Below, one piece after another: positions 50,063 through 61,647 of a DNA stretch of 64,000 nucleotides. Under the pieces are notes generated by a model, which did no database searches, had not been told where the DNA came from, and saw nothing but the letters and a program-made list of their open reading frames with translations. Position 1 is the first letter of the stretch, and every line of letters starts with the position of its first letter. The translations under genes were made by a program, and so were the position numbers. Source of the DNA: Hyaloscypha bicolor E (taxonomy: Eukaryota > Ascomycota > Leotiomycetes > Helotiales > Hyaloscyphaceae); contig NW_020194684.1 in the NCBI RefSeq assembly GCF_002865645.1, positions 341,308-405,307 on the forward strand, given 5' to 3'.

Positions 50063-51864
50063 ATGGGCATGGCTTTGGGAGCGAAAAGTTTGTCTTGCAG
50101 CATGGACTGGGCATAGCAATGGAGTTTGATATTGATGGCATCATACATGGGGTCTTGGGAGAACATGTCTAAGTTGGCCTCCAGCAAATGGAGTCGTTGG
50201 GTTCTCTACGTTCGATTTCCACACCTGCACACTCGTTCTTTCTCTGTCTGCTCTATAGTGGAGTTTGATACTGATGGGCAACAACAAACTTACATATAAT
50301 CAGGGAGGAAGAAGTTTCCGTATCGAGGCTCCCGCATAATAGAGACCTTCGATTTCGACCTCCAGCTTCCACAACTCCGTAATCATGCTTTCCCACGTAC
50401 TCCAGCACTGGGGGCTGAACGTGATGGGTTATTGTCCAATTAGTAAAACATATGGGCAGGCAACAGCAGTCTCATGACGGCCCTACTGCAACATGGAGAC
50501 TTTCGATTCTTGATTCGACTTTCCTCATCAGCGCCAGCTTAGCCCTTTGTCTTGCTGCACAACTACTCTTGAAACTGCCCAATCTACTTTTGCACTGCGT
50601 GTTTTTGACTTCAATTTGATCATCTGCGCAATTGCATTTCATTGGCTCCAAGATCCCAAAGTGTCACACGCCTGATGCCAACCGTCACCTGGCAGCTAGC
50701 AAAGCAACAGCGACCGCATCTCTATCAAGAATCCCATTTCGATAGGCTGGTATACGACTGCCAAGGCTCGCGAATCTCTATTGTGGGGATCAGGGGTTGT
50801 CATTGTCTGATGAACTCGATCGATGGCCTGCAAAGTAGCCTGTTGACTAGGTCCTGCAACATTGTACTCCCTCCACGCGACTCCTCCCATCATGGGGTGA
50901 TATGGAAGAATGATTTCCCTCGTCTGCTGCTGGGCGAACTCTCATCTCAGAGCCAACGAGATGGTTGGGGGTCGGCAAGTTGCATGTGTCCTCCCACAAC
51001 TGATGTATTCGGCGCAGCACTTGGCTGGTGATGTGTCACAGCATGATGCTTCAACGTATGCAGCGGGAGTCGCAAACCCCGCAGCCAGCATGCGTATTCC
51101 CGTTCAATGATCTTCATTACCCTAGCATCGAGAACCAAGCAATTGTCGGGAATGTCTGTGGCTTCAGATCCCGGCGCTGATCTCAGGCATGACCTAAACA
51201 TCATCCCTTCTTGTCAGCCCTGCCGCCACATATGAGAGGGGCACCAGAATGGTTATTTGCTTACAAAGAAAGAGTACAAAGTGTCCCCTTGTCCAACGTC
51301 CAAGCAGACTAGCGCTGTGCATGACATCGGCGCTGCTCAAGTCCTATTAACCAAAATCCTCAACGCCTGCCCAGTATCAAGGTATATATATCCCATCAGT
51401 GACACCAGATGGGTCGAAGCAGTGCACCCCGCTCTGCATAATCTTGCAATACATAACTTCAGCCTTCTACTTTGCAAAACTCCCTCTCAACTTCAAAAAT
51501 GGTCGCTTCCGGCAGCAGTCATGGCTATGTTCGGCTCTTGATGGATCTTGTGAATGCTATCGATAATCTCGTCACGGGAAACGCTACTTTAGAGGAATTT
51601 TGGAAAGTGAGGCCGGCCCGTCGTGCGATCTTTTTTGTTTACTCTGAGAACTTCGCCTATTTTGAGCTTTTCCCTCAACTCTCCTACAAACCTTTTTCTT
51701 TCAACCGATCAACGCTTGAGTCAGATCGCTGTACCACGGCCACTTTCGTTACAACGCTGGGGAATCCCACTCGCAATCTCGAAGAATCTACGTCTCTCGG
51801 TCCGCACATCCTAGCCCATATAGCTAGACCGTGAAGAACAACTCAGAGCGGCGTCCTCATCAAG
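50063..51864. other. intergenic, 1.8 kb without a supported gene
   Basis: Frames such as 50642-51031 and 51472-51834 are open but have no family likeness, no convincing codon pattern and overlap probable UTRs. The last 300 bp are presumably the promoter of the next gene. Confidence 0.4.
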
Positions 51865-53378
51865 ATGGAGCCTTTTGATCGTTTCATCTCCGTCATCCTC
51901 CTCTTCCTTACTCTGGTTTCCCCCGCCTCTGGTCTCCCTCTTCCCCTTCACCACGATGCCCATCACTTGGTTTCTCGTGGCCTTGTCAGTCCTACCAATG
52001 CTGAGTTGATCCATAACACGATCGCCTTTGGTATCCCGGCTTTGATTGCCTTCGCATTGAGGATGTAAGTCCTGCAGCCCCAAGAAACAGCTTGCGCAAT
52101 TGTCAACATGCTGCAAAGAGCCCGGACTAATCTGCGCCGTCAGCATCAACCGCGGTCTCGTTCTCAAGAAGCTCCACGCCGAAGACTATCTGATGATCGG
52201 CACTATGGTACGTTTTTTCTCTCCTAAGCTAACAAAGTTCCTTCCTAATGACACCATAGTTCTTTTATATCGCTCTGATGGTCTTGATCAACGTCTCTGC
52301 TAACTTTGGCACCAACCTGTATCCTCCCGAGCAACAAGACTCCATCCTGGCTGACCCTAGTGACGTCAAGAACCGCATCCTTGGCTCCAAGATTGTCATT
52401 GCCCTCGAACAATGCATGATCGCTTCCACTTGGGGTGTAAAGCTCTGCATTTGGACCTTCGAGATGCGCCTGTTGTAAGTTCTCCTCCCGCCTTCCAGGA
52501 GACACGATCTAATCAAATGTTGTGCAGCCGACAGCTTCCACAGTATGAGCGCGCTATGTGGTTCCTCTTCGTCTACATCTGGGTTGGCTTCGCATTCATC
52601 GAGATCTTCTACTATGGTGTATTCTGCCGACCTTTCGATCAATATTGGGCTATGCCGGTCAAGAACTTGCAGTGCGCCACGTATCATAACTACAGTATCT
52701 TGCAAATGGTTTTCAATATCTCTTCGGACTTCGGACTCATCATCGCGCCACTCCCAATGGTTCTCAAGTCTCAGCTCCCAAGACGCCGCAAGATTGTCCT
52801 CTTCTTTATTTTCTCTATGGCTCTGTTCACTATCCTAGCTGCGATCCTCAACAAGTAAGTCCCCTCCGCCCTCTATCCTCCCACCTTCACTAACAAACAA
52901 CAGGGTCTACAACTTCGAATCTCCAATGACCACCGTCTACCAGCTCTGGTACATCCGCGAAGCCTCCGTCGCCGTCTGCGTTGGTAACCTAATCTGCACC
53001 TGGCAACTCTTCCAGCGCATCTTCCGCCTCCGCACCTTCAACACCAAGTCCGCCGAGATCCACGACGACCCCGCCATGCCCCGCTTCGTCCCGCACATCC
53101 GATACAGCAACCCTGTGCGCGTGGCCTGGACTTACTTGACAACTGGTGGCACGGATACCCGATACCAGACTGCTACCGGTGGTGATTCGTCTCTGACTAC
53201 GGCCGAGATTCCCGTTGGTGATGAGAAGGGAAACTTGGGCGAAAAGGAGAGGAAGAAGAAGGAGAAGGTTCATGAGCGTCATGTTACTAGTACTAGTTAC
53301 ATGATGACCTTGAACCGTGATGGCGAAGGTGATGCGCGTCCCGCTCTCGCCTTCCGTGACGAGCATAAGATCGAGTAA
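51865..53378 (+). CDS. PTH11-like / fungal rhodopsin-domain integral membrane protein, complete
   Basis: Five exons (51865-52064, 52144-52207, 52260-52474, 52528-52854, 52904-53378) give 426 residues. All four introns have GTAAGT or GTACGT donors and CAG or TAG acceptors, and the frame is kept throughout. An N-terminal hydrophobic segment (FISVILLFLTLVSPASGLPL) looks like a signal peptide. Then about seven membrane helices follow, among them FGIPALIAFAL, FFYIALMVLINVSANFG, MWFLFVYIWVGFAFIEIFYY, MVFNISSDFGLIIAPLPMVL and IVLFFIFSMALFTILAAIL. Family marks are CRPFDQYWA after helix 4 and ISSDFGLIIAPLPM. The C-terminal 130 residues are polar with a Lys/Glu-rich stretch, hence cytoplasmic. The class is thought to sense surfaces or small molecules; the ligand is unknown. 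It is the same class as the partial gene at 1-1015 but with a different tail. Confidence 0.9.
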
Positions 53379-55806
53379 ATTTGCCTGTTGTCTGTTGTGC
53401 CCTTAGGGGTTTAGATGATAGATGAGAAGTTTCGGTGAGAAGTTTAGATGAGAAGAAATGAAAATGTTTCACGACTGTGATCTCGATGTCCCAACTCGAA
53501 GTGAGCAATACCTGAACGAATGATTTCAGACTTTCATGCCATCACAGATCAATGTATATCAAGGAGTTTCAAGTGATCCCGCAGCAGTGTGAACATTATC
53601 TAATTGAGACGCCTGCACCATGACCAACTTCGATCTATCTCAACAGGCTGTTGCAGTCCGGTCACCTCGGTACTTATGGAGAATGTCTTGGGAAGAAGCT
53701 AATGGTTGCATTGAGCAGTCTAACGAGGCTCGAGCACTTTTACCTAGGAGCCATGACAACAACAAGCGCGGACTCGATAAATTTGAACTTAGCGAAATCA
53801 CATCGATTTAATACAACCTTTGAACAATTCGAGTTATGCAATGTCTTTCCCGAGGACGCAAATTGAGCGCCATCACATTGCTGTATCTGGCATGGATCTA
53901 AATCCTGACGGCTGCGACTCGTCCACGAACTCTCCTGCAACTTGGCGCTAGAATCGGCCACCCTTGACGACTTGGAGGGCAGCCTTGAGAGAACGGTTCG
54001 ATTTTGGTATTGGAAGCCCGGACGATGGTGCATGGTGAGGTGCAGTACGTGCGGTCCCTGCCTCCCTCCCTTCCCTGCTCCCTCCGCTGACGGATTTACC
54101 ATCAGACCGACCTTCTCCTCTATTCCGTTCTTCCCCCCTTGAATCAAGCGCAAGTGGCGGCACTAAATACCCCTCGAAAGGCCTCACCATCAACGAATCC
54201 TCGAATGCACACAGCCTCCGATCCGTTGCTCTGAGGGGAGGCGGGGGTGAAACATTGCGAGTGGGGCTTACTGGTCCGAAGCGCGACGGGTTTTTCCTTC
54301 GTTGGGCCAGATACCTTCTTCAGAACAAAGGGTAATAGGCAAGGCAAGGCGAAGCCCAACTATTGCGTAGCATAAGCATGAGAATCCCCGTGAGCAGGGG
54401 CTCGGATGCAGCATTGAGCGGAGGAGTGCATATGGATATTGAGTTGGGAGATTTGAAGTAAGAGGTTGGGGTTGCTCAGAGGCACGGCAGGCTTGCTGCA
54501 ATGAGAAGGAGAGAAGGCGGCAGGCGGGTATCAATCTTCAACTTTTCGACATCAGCGACAGGAAAATTAGCTGCAGGATAATGAGGGCAGAGAATGACAC
54601 ATGCCTCACGCCATTCTTGGCACAGAGCACTGCAACCCAAGAAAATATTTGAATATGGTGGTAGTAAAGGATTCAAATGTATGTATTATTTGTTCCGAGA
54701 TGGGATACATGACCAATGAGTAGGGAGGTTGATCTACAGCTAGAATTGCTCACCCGAAAAAGGGATAAAATGTAAACAAACCTTGAAACGGTACCCGACA
54801 ACTGCCGAGCTGCATATGACTCTTGCTGCTCCCAAGACAATTTGCCGGGCACCTCTCTTTCAAGCAAAAGCCTGGCAATGAGTCACAACACTACATGGCG
54901 TCATACATGGAGCAGGCCCGACCAACCCCTTGCACGCTAGTCGACCCTTAATAAACAACAATAAGCAAAATTTTACAGCAAAGGCAAATCTGAAGGGTCG
55001 GTTATACGTTCTCTTCGGATTTGCCTTTAGTTTTGCTGTCTCTAACGTCACAACAACTAACAACCAACCCCGATCTAAAAGTGATGCAGAATAAAGGGGG
55101 AGCCTCGCTTCATGATCCTAGCATGAAAAGAGTATTGTGAAATCACCGGGGTTGCAAAATCTTTTAATTGAAGAACTGAAAGATTTAGTTGGAGAATAGT
55201 TTTTTGGGCACGGGCAGGAAGCGGGGGACAGGGGAGAGGCAGGAGAATGGAAAAGGGGCGAGAAGGGGGGGCTGGCTTCCAATTTTGACACCCACTTTCC
55301 TCTTATAATGTATCCTTGCCGCAGTAAACAAAAGGTTTCTGTTCCAAGGTGTCTGAACATTGATTAGAAACCCCTTACAGGTTAATGGGGCATACATCAA
55401 GAAATTATATAATAGAGAACAGGCTATCCAAAATATTACATGTCGAATCCGAGGTGAATTTTGAGGGTCGTATAAACTCGAATAAGCGATTTTGTAGTAT
55501 GTGTCAATAGGAATACGGGCTTTGGCCAATATTTCTAGAGGCACCTTTTGCTAATTCTCATTTTCTAACGATTTTGTCCAGTGGTTGTGATTTTTTGAAT
55601 AGCTTTGTGCTACTTTGCTTAGGGAATTTATAGCCTAGTTGCTAATTGAAGCGAAAATAAATGACGTGTGTGCAATGACAATACCCCTAATACTCTTGTG
55701 CAATTCTGAATATCACGACCAGTAGCTCAACAATATTGCACATAATAACACTCACCGCTCTGGGTACCTGCATTAGTTATAGTTCCGAAATGTTAACGGC
55801 CTCGTA
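53379..55806. other. intergenic, 2.4 kb; one hairpin
   Basis: Only short, unconvincing open frames on both strands. Contains a 3' flank, a hairpin at 54976-55038 and AT-rich stretches. No RNA gene recognised. Confidence 0.4.
54976..55038. repeat. imperfect inverted repeat (hairpin)
   Basis: The left arm CAGCAAAGGCAAATCTGAAG pairs with the right arm CTTCGGATTTGCCTTTAGTT plus TTGCTG, with one mismatch in the 16-bp inner stem and a small bulge in the outer part. The loop is 17 nt. Could be a tiny MITE remnant or an RNA hairpin; no further support. Confidence 0.5.
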
Positions 55807-56100
55807 CTATAACTGTCGCCCTCCGGGACCACATACGCTTTCTAGCCACAAGTACGTGTTCAAGACACTCTCTGCACGGGCCGGGCTGAGACTTAACTTG
55901 CTAACAATATTTGCCAAGCATGAAGCAAACCAAGCTCTTTCCGGATTATCAACCGCCGCAATGCCCCCAATAGCAAGCATCCATGGAATTAACTCCGCCA
56001 ATTCAATGCCATAGCTATCTTCGTCAAGTTCCTTGGTCCAAGTTTGGAGGTGCGAGGCCAAGATTTGCAGGATCTCAAGGCTACTCGGGACCAGAAGCAC
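55807..56100 (-). pseudogene. C-terminal relic of a fungal Zn2Cys6-type transcription factor
   Basis: The frame on the minus strand contains IPWMLAIGGIAAVDNPERAWF, ASCLANIVSKLSL and VLNTYLWLESVCGPGGRQL. This matches the conserved C-terminal end of many fungal zinc-cluster transcription factors (WxLxLGxIAA..ERxWF..L, then LxxFLWLxxxCxxGGxxLW). It stops with TAG exactly where the family usually has the last Trp. Upstream on the same strand, frames at 56179-56926 are short and broken, with no zinc cluster. So this is probably the last piece of a decayed gene rather than a protein in its own right. Confidence 0.45.
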
Positions 56101-58085
56101 AACGGCTAGGCCAAGTATGCGTACGGCAAGTCGGCAACATTAACAAAACGCTGAGACACCGACATCTCAGTGAGATCTTCAGTTAATGGTAGCGGTAGGA
56201 TTCTTTTCTGAACCGCAATTCTTGCCTGAACAATAGCCGCGAGGCCGAAGCAAACAGGCTTGCCTTGAAGATAGTATCCTGTAAAGCCGTGAAGCTCCTA
56301 CCCACTCGAGGCTTTCAAATAGTAAGCCAGATATCCCAAAGTCCTGGAATTTCCTAAACGCTGATCCTTGTGGTATTGAGGGTGATGATTTTGCCCATAC
56401 TAGCATGAAAGCTATATAATCCTCGTGGCGTTGCTGCTTTGGAAATATCGGCTTCCAAAGGGCTTGGTACACAACCTGAACCTGCTCTGTATGGCCTCAT
56501 TAGCGATTTGGGTGGGTAAATTGAAGGGCGTTCATACGATACAACCATCTCCGCTAGTCCCGGAAATTCAAGACAACAATATCAAAAGCTGCCTTCATAT
56601 GCTCCCAAACGACGCCGATATGGCCATACACGTTAAGCCATTGCGTGCTGCTAAGCGGAGATTGAACGGGCTGTGCTCTCATCACACTTCGAGGCATCCA
56701 TAACCTCAACATCGTTAGCAGCAAGTATCGGAATGGCTATACTAACTTCGCCTCGAGAGAATCCGCTGCCATCTAAGATCGGCTCGTTCAACTTTTGGAT
56801 CACTAGAGGCATAAGAAACAATATCTTGGTTCTTGGGTTTACTCCGTTACTCGGGACTTCATCAGGCATAAGTCCAGGCAGCATGCAGGCCATAGCTGAG
56901 AGAAAGCCAGTTAGCCATAGATCCACACCGGAGAAAATGAGACATGGAGGCTAGTTAGTAGCTTTTGGAGGGGCTTTGCGCAATATTATTCTTACCGTGG
57001 TCTACTGGTTAGAGCTTATTGCGCTCTAGCTTTTCAGTTAGGGAGCTCGAAAACGGATCCGATCTCCCACCTCCCGGGATATCAAGAGGACTTGGATTTG
57101 ACATTTGCAATAAATTCCTGCACATGATTTTGCTCTCATCCTCGACTTTGCGTTAGTAATTAGGGGCCCCAGACTTGTGTGAATCCTTGCGTGCCTTGCA
57201 ATGTGATTCGTATTCTTTTCGAGGATCCTTGAATCTGGAAACATTTCTCTCTTCAAGTGTGATGCCACGTAGCGAGAATGCCGTCGGGGTATTATGAACC
57301 ACCGCCCTATAGGGTAAACCTTTGCTAGACAAAAGAGCGTCGTTCTTTCGATTTGAACCTAGTCCTGGGAGCGTACAGAGATCGAAGGGCAATTCTTATG
57401 TTGGCAGGTTTCGGGTTGATTTTAGTGGGGTACAGGAGGATATTTCGATTTTAGCGGGGATGGTTGCTTTTTAATCGTTTTCGAATATAGGAATGAATGT
57501 CGTGGTGGTACCCGTGCTTGTAGGTCTTGCAATCGCATGTTTGATTAACAAATAAATGGTCGGGAGCCCAAAAAGCCCATTCGCCACTATTGGTATAGTC
57601 TTTTTGCTTGTAGACCCGTGTTCTAAGCGTGTGAACTCCATCTCAGGCAGCAGTAGTAATTCCTTGGTGGTGAGTCTTCAGTACACATGTGAGGGTCAAG
57701 GCATGTCTTTAAAAAAATGAAAAGCAACGCCTATTTACGTCCTTTGGTCCGAAGAGCCAAAATAGCCTTAAATTCTCACAAAAGCATGGTACTCCCGGAG
57801 TTTCAGCGGTATACACTGAGACGAATCATCAGACTGCATTAGCGAGTGAAAAGGGGCTATCACGTGATTGTATTTCACTGCCGATCCCCCATGTTGTCAG
57901 GAGGCCGATGGTTACAAATAGACTCCTAAAGCACAAAAGAGACATATTAGCCTTCATGCTCGTAGAGAAGAGAGTGTTCAAGCTCTAAAAGTGAATGTCA
58001 AAACTACTGAATGCGCAAAACAGTGGTCTCAAGGATGAATAATTGTCCAGACTCCACGATTGCCGCAGGAGCATGGTACAAGTAT
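56101..58085. other. no supported gene; possible upstream debris of the transcription factor
   Basis: 56.2-57.0 kb may hold further decayed exons of the gene at 55807-56100, but I cannot assign them. 57.0-58.08 kb shows nothing recognisable. Confidence 0.35.
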
Positions 58086-58376
58086 TTACCATGCACACGA
58101 GGTATTTACTCTATATCTCTTCTGTGTCATGTTTGTATCAGCCTTGGCCTTCTTGATCATCCTTGCTGGCGATCTGACAGCTATCGAGGAGTTTTGAATA
58201 TTTCTCGTCACCACAGAGCCGGCACCAACTGTGATATCATCTCCTATCATCACACCAAGCAAGATTACACTATTTTCTCCACAAGGACAGCAATCATTTC
58301 CAATAGTGACATCTCTCGGATAGATTATGCCACCTCTTCTTCGTCCTTTAGCGTTGGGTGGCTGCAGCGAAGGTAC
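58086..58376 (-). pseudogene. hexapeptide-repeat (left-handed beta-helix) acetyltransferase fragment
   Basis: The minus strand is open from 58376 (just after an in-frame TGA) to TAA at 58088-58086. It reads GGIIYPRDVTIGNDCCPCGE, NSVILLGVMIGDDITVGAG, SVVTRNIQNSSIAVRSPARM and IKKAKADTN. The spacing of V/I-x-I-G-D/N turns and the ending VGAGSVVTxxI..N-x-I-A-V-x-x-P-A-R-x-I is that of maltose/galactoside O-acetyltransferase-type enzymes (CoA-dependent sugar or small-molecule acetylation). Only the last three coils and the C-terminal tail are present. The upstream part, with the catalytic His and substrate loop, is not found in frame. Probably a decayed gene remnant; an exon of an undetected spliced gene is the alternative. 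Confidence 0.5.
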
Positions 58377-59162
58377 TCATATCTGGACCAAACTTCGTCC
58401 TGCTAGGGCGTGGGACATTCAGAAGATTTCAACTTCCTCAGGGGGGTTGAGGTCAATTGTGCCTTATCACATTTATAGATGTCACCCTCATCAAGAAAAC
58501 GTTTTATTCAGTCGTAAATGATGCACTGTGTCTTAAGCTTCAATTCATTGCTTCCTTTAAAACATGAGTTCCCCAGCCATATTCTGAACCCATCACAATA
58601 CTGCCTCACGATAAGCACCAGATATTTCCGTCTCTAGCGTATTAAAATACTCCGTCCCTCGCTGAAATGAGAATCTCTCTATCTTCCCCCCAATTACTGA
58701 ACACACATGGCAAACTTGAGTGCCTCCGCACTTCCGCTCCTCGAGGCATTGATCTTCCTCAACGAGCCGTGGCCAACCTCGAGGCACTGTCGTATCGCAG
58801 CCTAGCGGTCTACCCCTTTCCTCCCCAAAAGGGAGCCTTTTCTTTGGTCCGCAAAAGCAGAATCCTTCCTCACATTTGAGCCTCAGGGACCGGAAGGCAT
58901 GAAGCTTACCCACACCTGTGAATCTCTCACCCTTCCCGGTCCATCAAGAGAGCAGATTTTTGCTATCGCATCAAGCGTATCAATATGCCTTCGCGCTTTT
59001 CTGACTCGAATAGTGCCGCCTTCCACAACTGGTTGAGCCAGTCGCTTCAAGCTCCGGGAGAAGAACGACACACTGACAATATCCCGGTATCGCAGACCAT
59101 TGAGAATTCCAAGGGAATTTCTTGGCATGATTTATCCATCTTCACTAACGTCGCCCTCACCC
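58377..59162. other. intergenic, 3' side of the secreted-protein gene
   Basis: Short frames on both strands, none with family likeness; no repeats seen. Confidence 0.4.
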
Positions 59163-61268
59163 TCAATCCGGATCCCCATCCAAGATATAGTTCTTCTTCA
59201 CGCACTTCGGCTTCCACAGCCCTCCCTCGCTCGGCCCCCAAGGATTAAAACTTCTCCCGGGGCTTCTCCAAGTGCCGTTCCTGGGAGGGCCAGGAATTGA
59301 CCCATTCGGCGGTCCCATCGGGGGCCTTTCATACCCTGGGCCGTCATACCCGGGCCCCCCTGGACGCCTTCCACGACCAGGTAGCCGTCGACCCATGGGA
59401 ATGATGGGCCACATAGGAATATAGCACTTCTCGTCCCATTCGCAATGTACATCGCAGCCGATCCATTCGCCTGCCCAGCCGAGCCAGGACATCAACTGTT
59501 CGACTCCTTCTGTCCAGCGTTTGACTTCGTGGTTCAGTCCAGGGATCTTGGTGGGTGTTGTCCTTTTGCTGGAAGGGAGGTTAAAATGTGCTTCCCAGAT
59601 CCCCTCGGTAGACAATCCAACGTCGACGAGCACCGAGCAGATCCCGCCGAGGGTCTCTTCTACTGCCCAATTCAGCAGCTCCTCTTCAGGGCCAAGCAGA
59701 ATTCCTTGTTTTGGGTCAAGCAGTCGCGTGTATTGGAAACGGCAGAGTGAGTATGTGTCTGTAAACAGTGTTGATTCTCGGGTCCAGATCTCCGAGTCGG
59801 TAGGGGAATCGGGGTATTGTAGGAATGAGACGAGGAAAGTATGTGTTTGGTCGCGGATGTCCATCATCCACAGTCCAACTGCGGTGTGGTTGTGAGCCTC
59901 GGGATATTGTTGAAGCACCTTGAGAAATGTCAGCAGAGGGGCGGCGTAGGTTTGAACTATGTCGTTGGTGATTGTGGCCCAGTCAATGCCGCTGCAGTTT
60001 GCTGGAAATGGAGAGAGCAGGTCTTTTAGAACCCGCTCGGAGTGGGCACGCATGATTGCAGCATCTGAAGTGGCGACATGCTCGAGTGTATGGACTCGTC
60101 TCCGCCGCTTCAATGCTTCGAGTGCATCTTCTCTTGTTCCATCATTTCCTGGTCCGGTCCAGAGCCCATCTTTTGTTAGATTGAGTGTTTTCTGCTCTTC
60201 AGCTGCTCGAGGAACCGCTTGACTTAAGAACTCCGGTGCATAGTAGCTGAGAAAACCGCAACTCGTAATCTTGACTCGAGTTTCACCTAGCCCCGGGCCG
60301 TTCGCGGAAGAACCATAGTGAGCAAGAGCACTGGCTCCCCAATTCCAAGCCTGAGTTGGGAAAAAAGGTTCCCTCGTCCATTGCTCACGTCCCATAACAG
60401 GTGGTTGAGGCGGATCCGATGGGTCTGTTGCTTTATCTGACCTGGTTGGAGATGGCGGGAGAGGAAAATATGAAGTCGGCTCGTAGTCATCATCTTTCGC
60501 AGATATCCCGTCATCGCCTTCTGCCGGCAGAAGCGGAGCGGTAACATTCAAATGAGAGACCAGGCGAATCGACGGACTACTAAAGTTACACCAAATCATT
60601 TCGAATCCAGCGTTCATTCTCACAATACCTTCGAATCCCCAGCCTGGGCCACCCAGTTCCTTGTCGTGAAGCCAATCGCAAAGCCCAATCGCCCTCGCAT
60701 ATTCCTCCCACAGCCCACGCCATCCGTTGTCTGGCCTTGCCGGCCCGCTTAGGTTGCCCCAAATCTGAAGCATTTGTGTATCCAACTGCCCAGAGCCAAA
60801 CAATGTTGCCGATTCTCCATCAAAGTATATGCATTTCGTCCTCCGTGTCGTTTGATATGTCAACATGTGCGAGTTCCTGTCTCCTCCCATGATGCCGTAC
60901 GCCATTCCACTACGCCTTGTCAGCAGAGCTCAAATTAGATTGGAGGAAACTTACATATCGAAAGCAACCCATTCGGGGCTTGGTGGAACCTCTGCATCTT
61001 TACGTCCATGGTACAGCTTCGTCAAGAGCGGGATCTCGCAGGGCACAATGCTGTGCCCATTTGGAAAAAAGGTGTTGGACCACTGTTGAAGGAGGCCGTA
61101 TGCAGATGCGAAGTAATGCGGTGCTGAGGAGGAGAAATTGAAGTTCCATGGACGTGCGCTCAGAGAGGCTATATCATGGTGGTTCAATGGTTTCTGCTGA
61201 GCTGCAGCGGTCGTTGAGAGGTAAATGAGGACCACCCAGATCCCCTTCATGCTATAAAATAACTCCAT
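59163..61268 (-). CDS. large secreted protein of unknown function, conserved fungal family
   Basis: Two exons (61268-60955, 60909-59163) with a 45-nt intron (GTAAGT..GTAG) give 686 residues. The N-terminus is a signal peptide (MKGIWVVLIYLSTTAAAQQ after a short lead), so the product is likely extracellular or wall-bound. The first half has family-typical stretches: HYFASAYGLLQQWSNTFFPN, GHSIVPCEIPLLTKLYHGR, SHMLTYQTTRRTKCIYFDGE, QLDTQMLQIWGN and GWGFEGIVRMNAGFEMIWCN. The middle carries Cys residues and glycosylation-type NxS/T sites (NVT, NLT, NHT, NCS). The last 80 residues are Gly/Pro-rich (GGPGYDGPGYERPP) between conserved Cys. I recall such proteins as conserved across Pezizomycotina without a known activity, and I see no catalytic motif. 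The start was chosen at the first ATG that gives a signal peptide. Confidence 0.8.
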
Positions 61269-61416
61269 CCTGCATATTATAAGCACGAAAGGTAACAAAG
61301 TAATTGACAACTTGGAGGGTATTCATCTTGGTTATACCGAGCACTCTTCGAGGGGGATGCTCAATGTGACGCGTCACTGGTGATTGAAGATAAGGAAATT
61401 ACAGGGGTATTGAATA

Positions 61417-61627
61417 GAAGGGATCACCAGCCAACCGCCCAAGCAAAATTTCAGAAAATTTTCAAAGGGCTCAGAAAATTCTGAAAATCTGTGGAATGAC
61501 TAAGGTGAGGTCATAGATCACGAATATCAACTTATTTTCTTCATTTTGGGATGTGGTTGTGGTGCGGTTATAGTAAAACTATTTTTTGGGCGGTTGAGTA
61601 TTTGGGCGGTTGGCTGGTGAACCCTTC
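61417..61627. mobile_element. MITE-3, 211 bp, TA target site
   Basis: GAAGGGATCACCAGCCAACCGCCCAA at the left end is mirrored at the right by TTGGGCGGTTGGCTGGTGAACCCTTC, with one mismatch. TA flanks both ends (61415-61416, 61628-61629). No coding capacity. The internal region is AT-rich with repeated TCAGAAAATT words. It lies 149 bp upstream of the secreted-protein gene, hence within its likely promoter. Confidence 0.88.
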
Positions 61628-61647
61628 TAAACAAGCCTAACGAGGTA

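Noticed and set aside
50642..51031. Plus-strand frame of 129 codons between HYPK-like and receptor genes
   Set aside because: No domain, no homologue recalled and no splice pattern that would extend it.
58011..58406. Plus-strand frame of 131 codons
   Set aside because: The minus strand of the same bases encodes a clear hexapeptide-repeat protein end, so this frame is a shadow.
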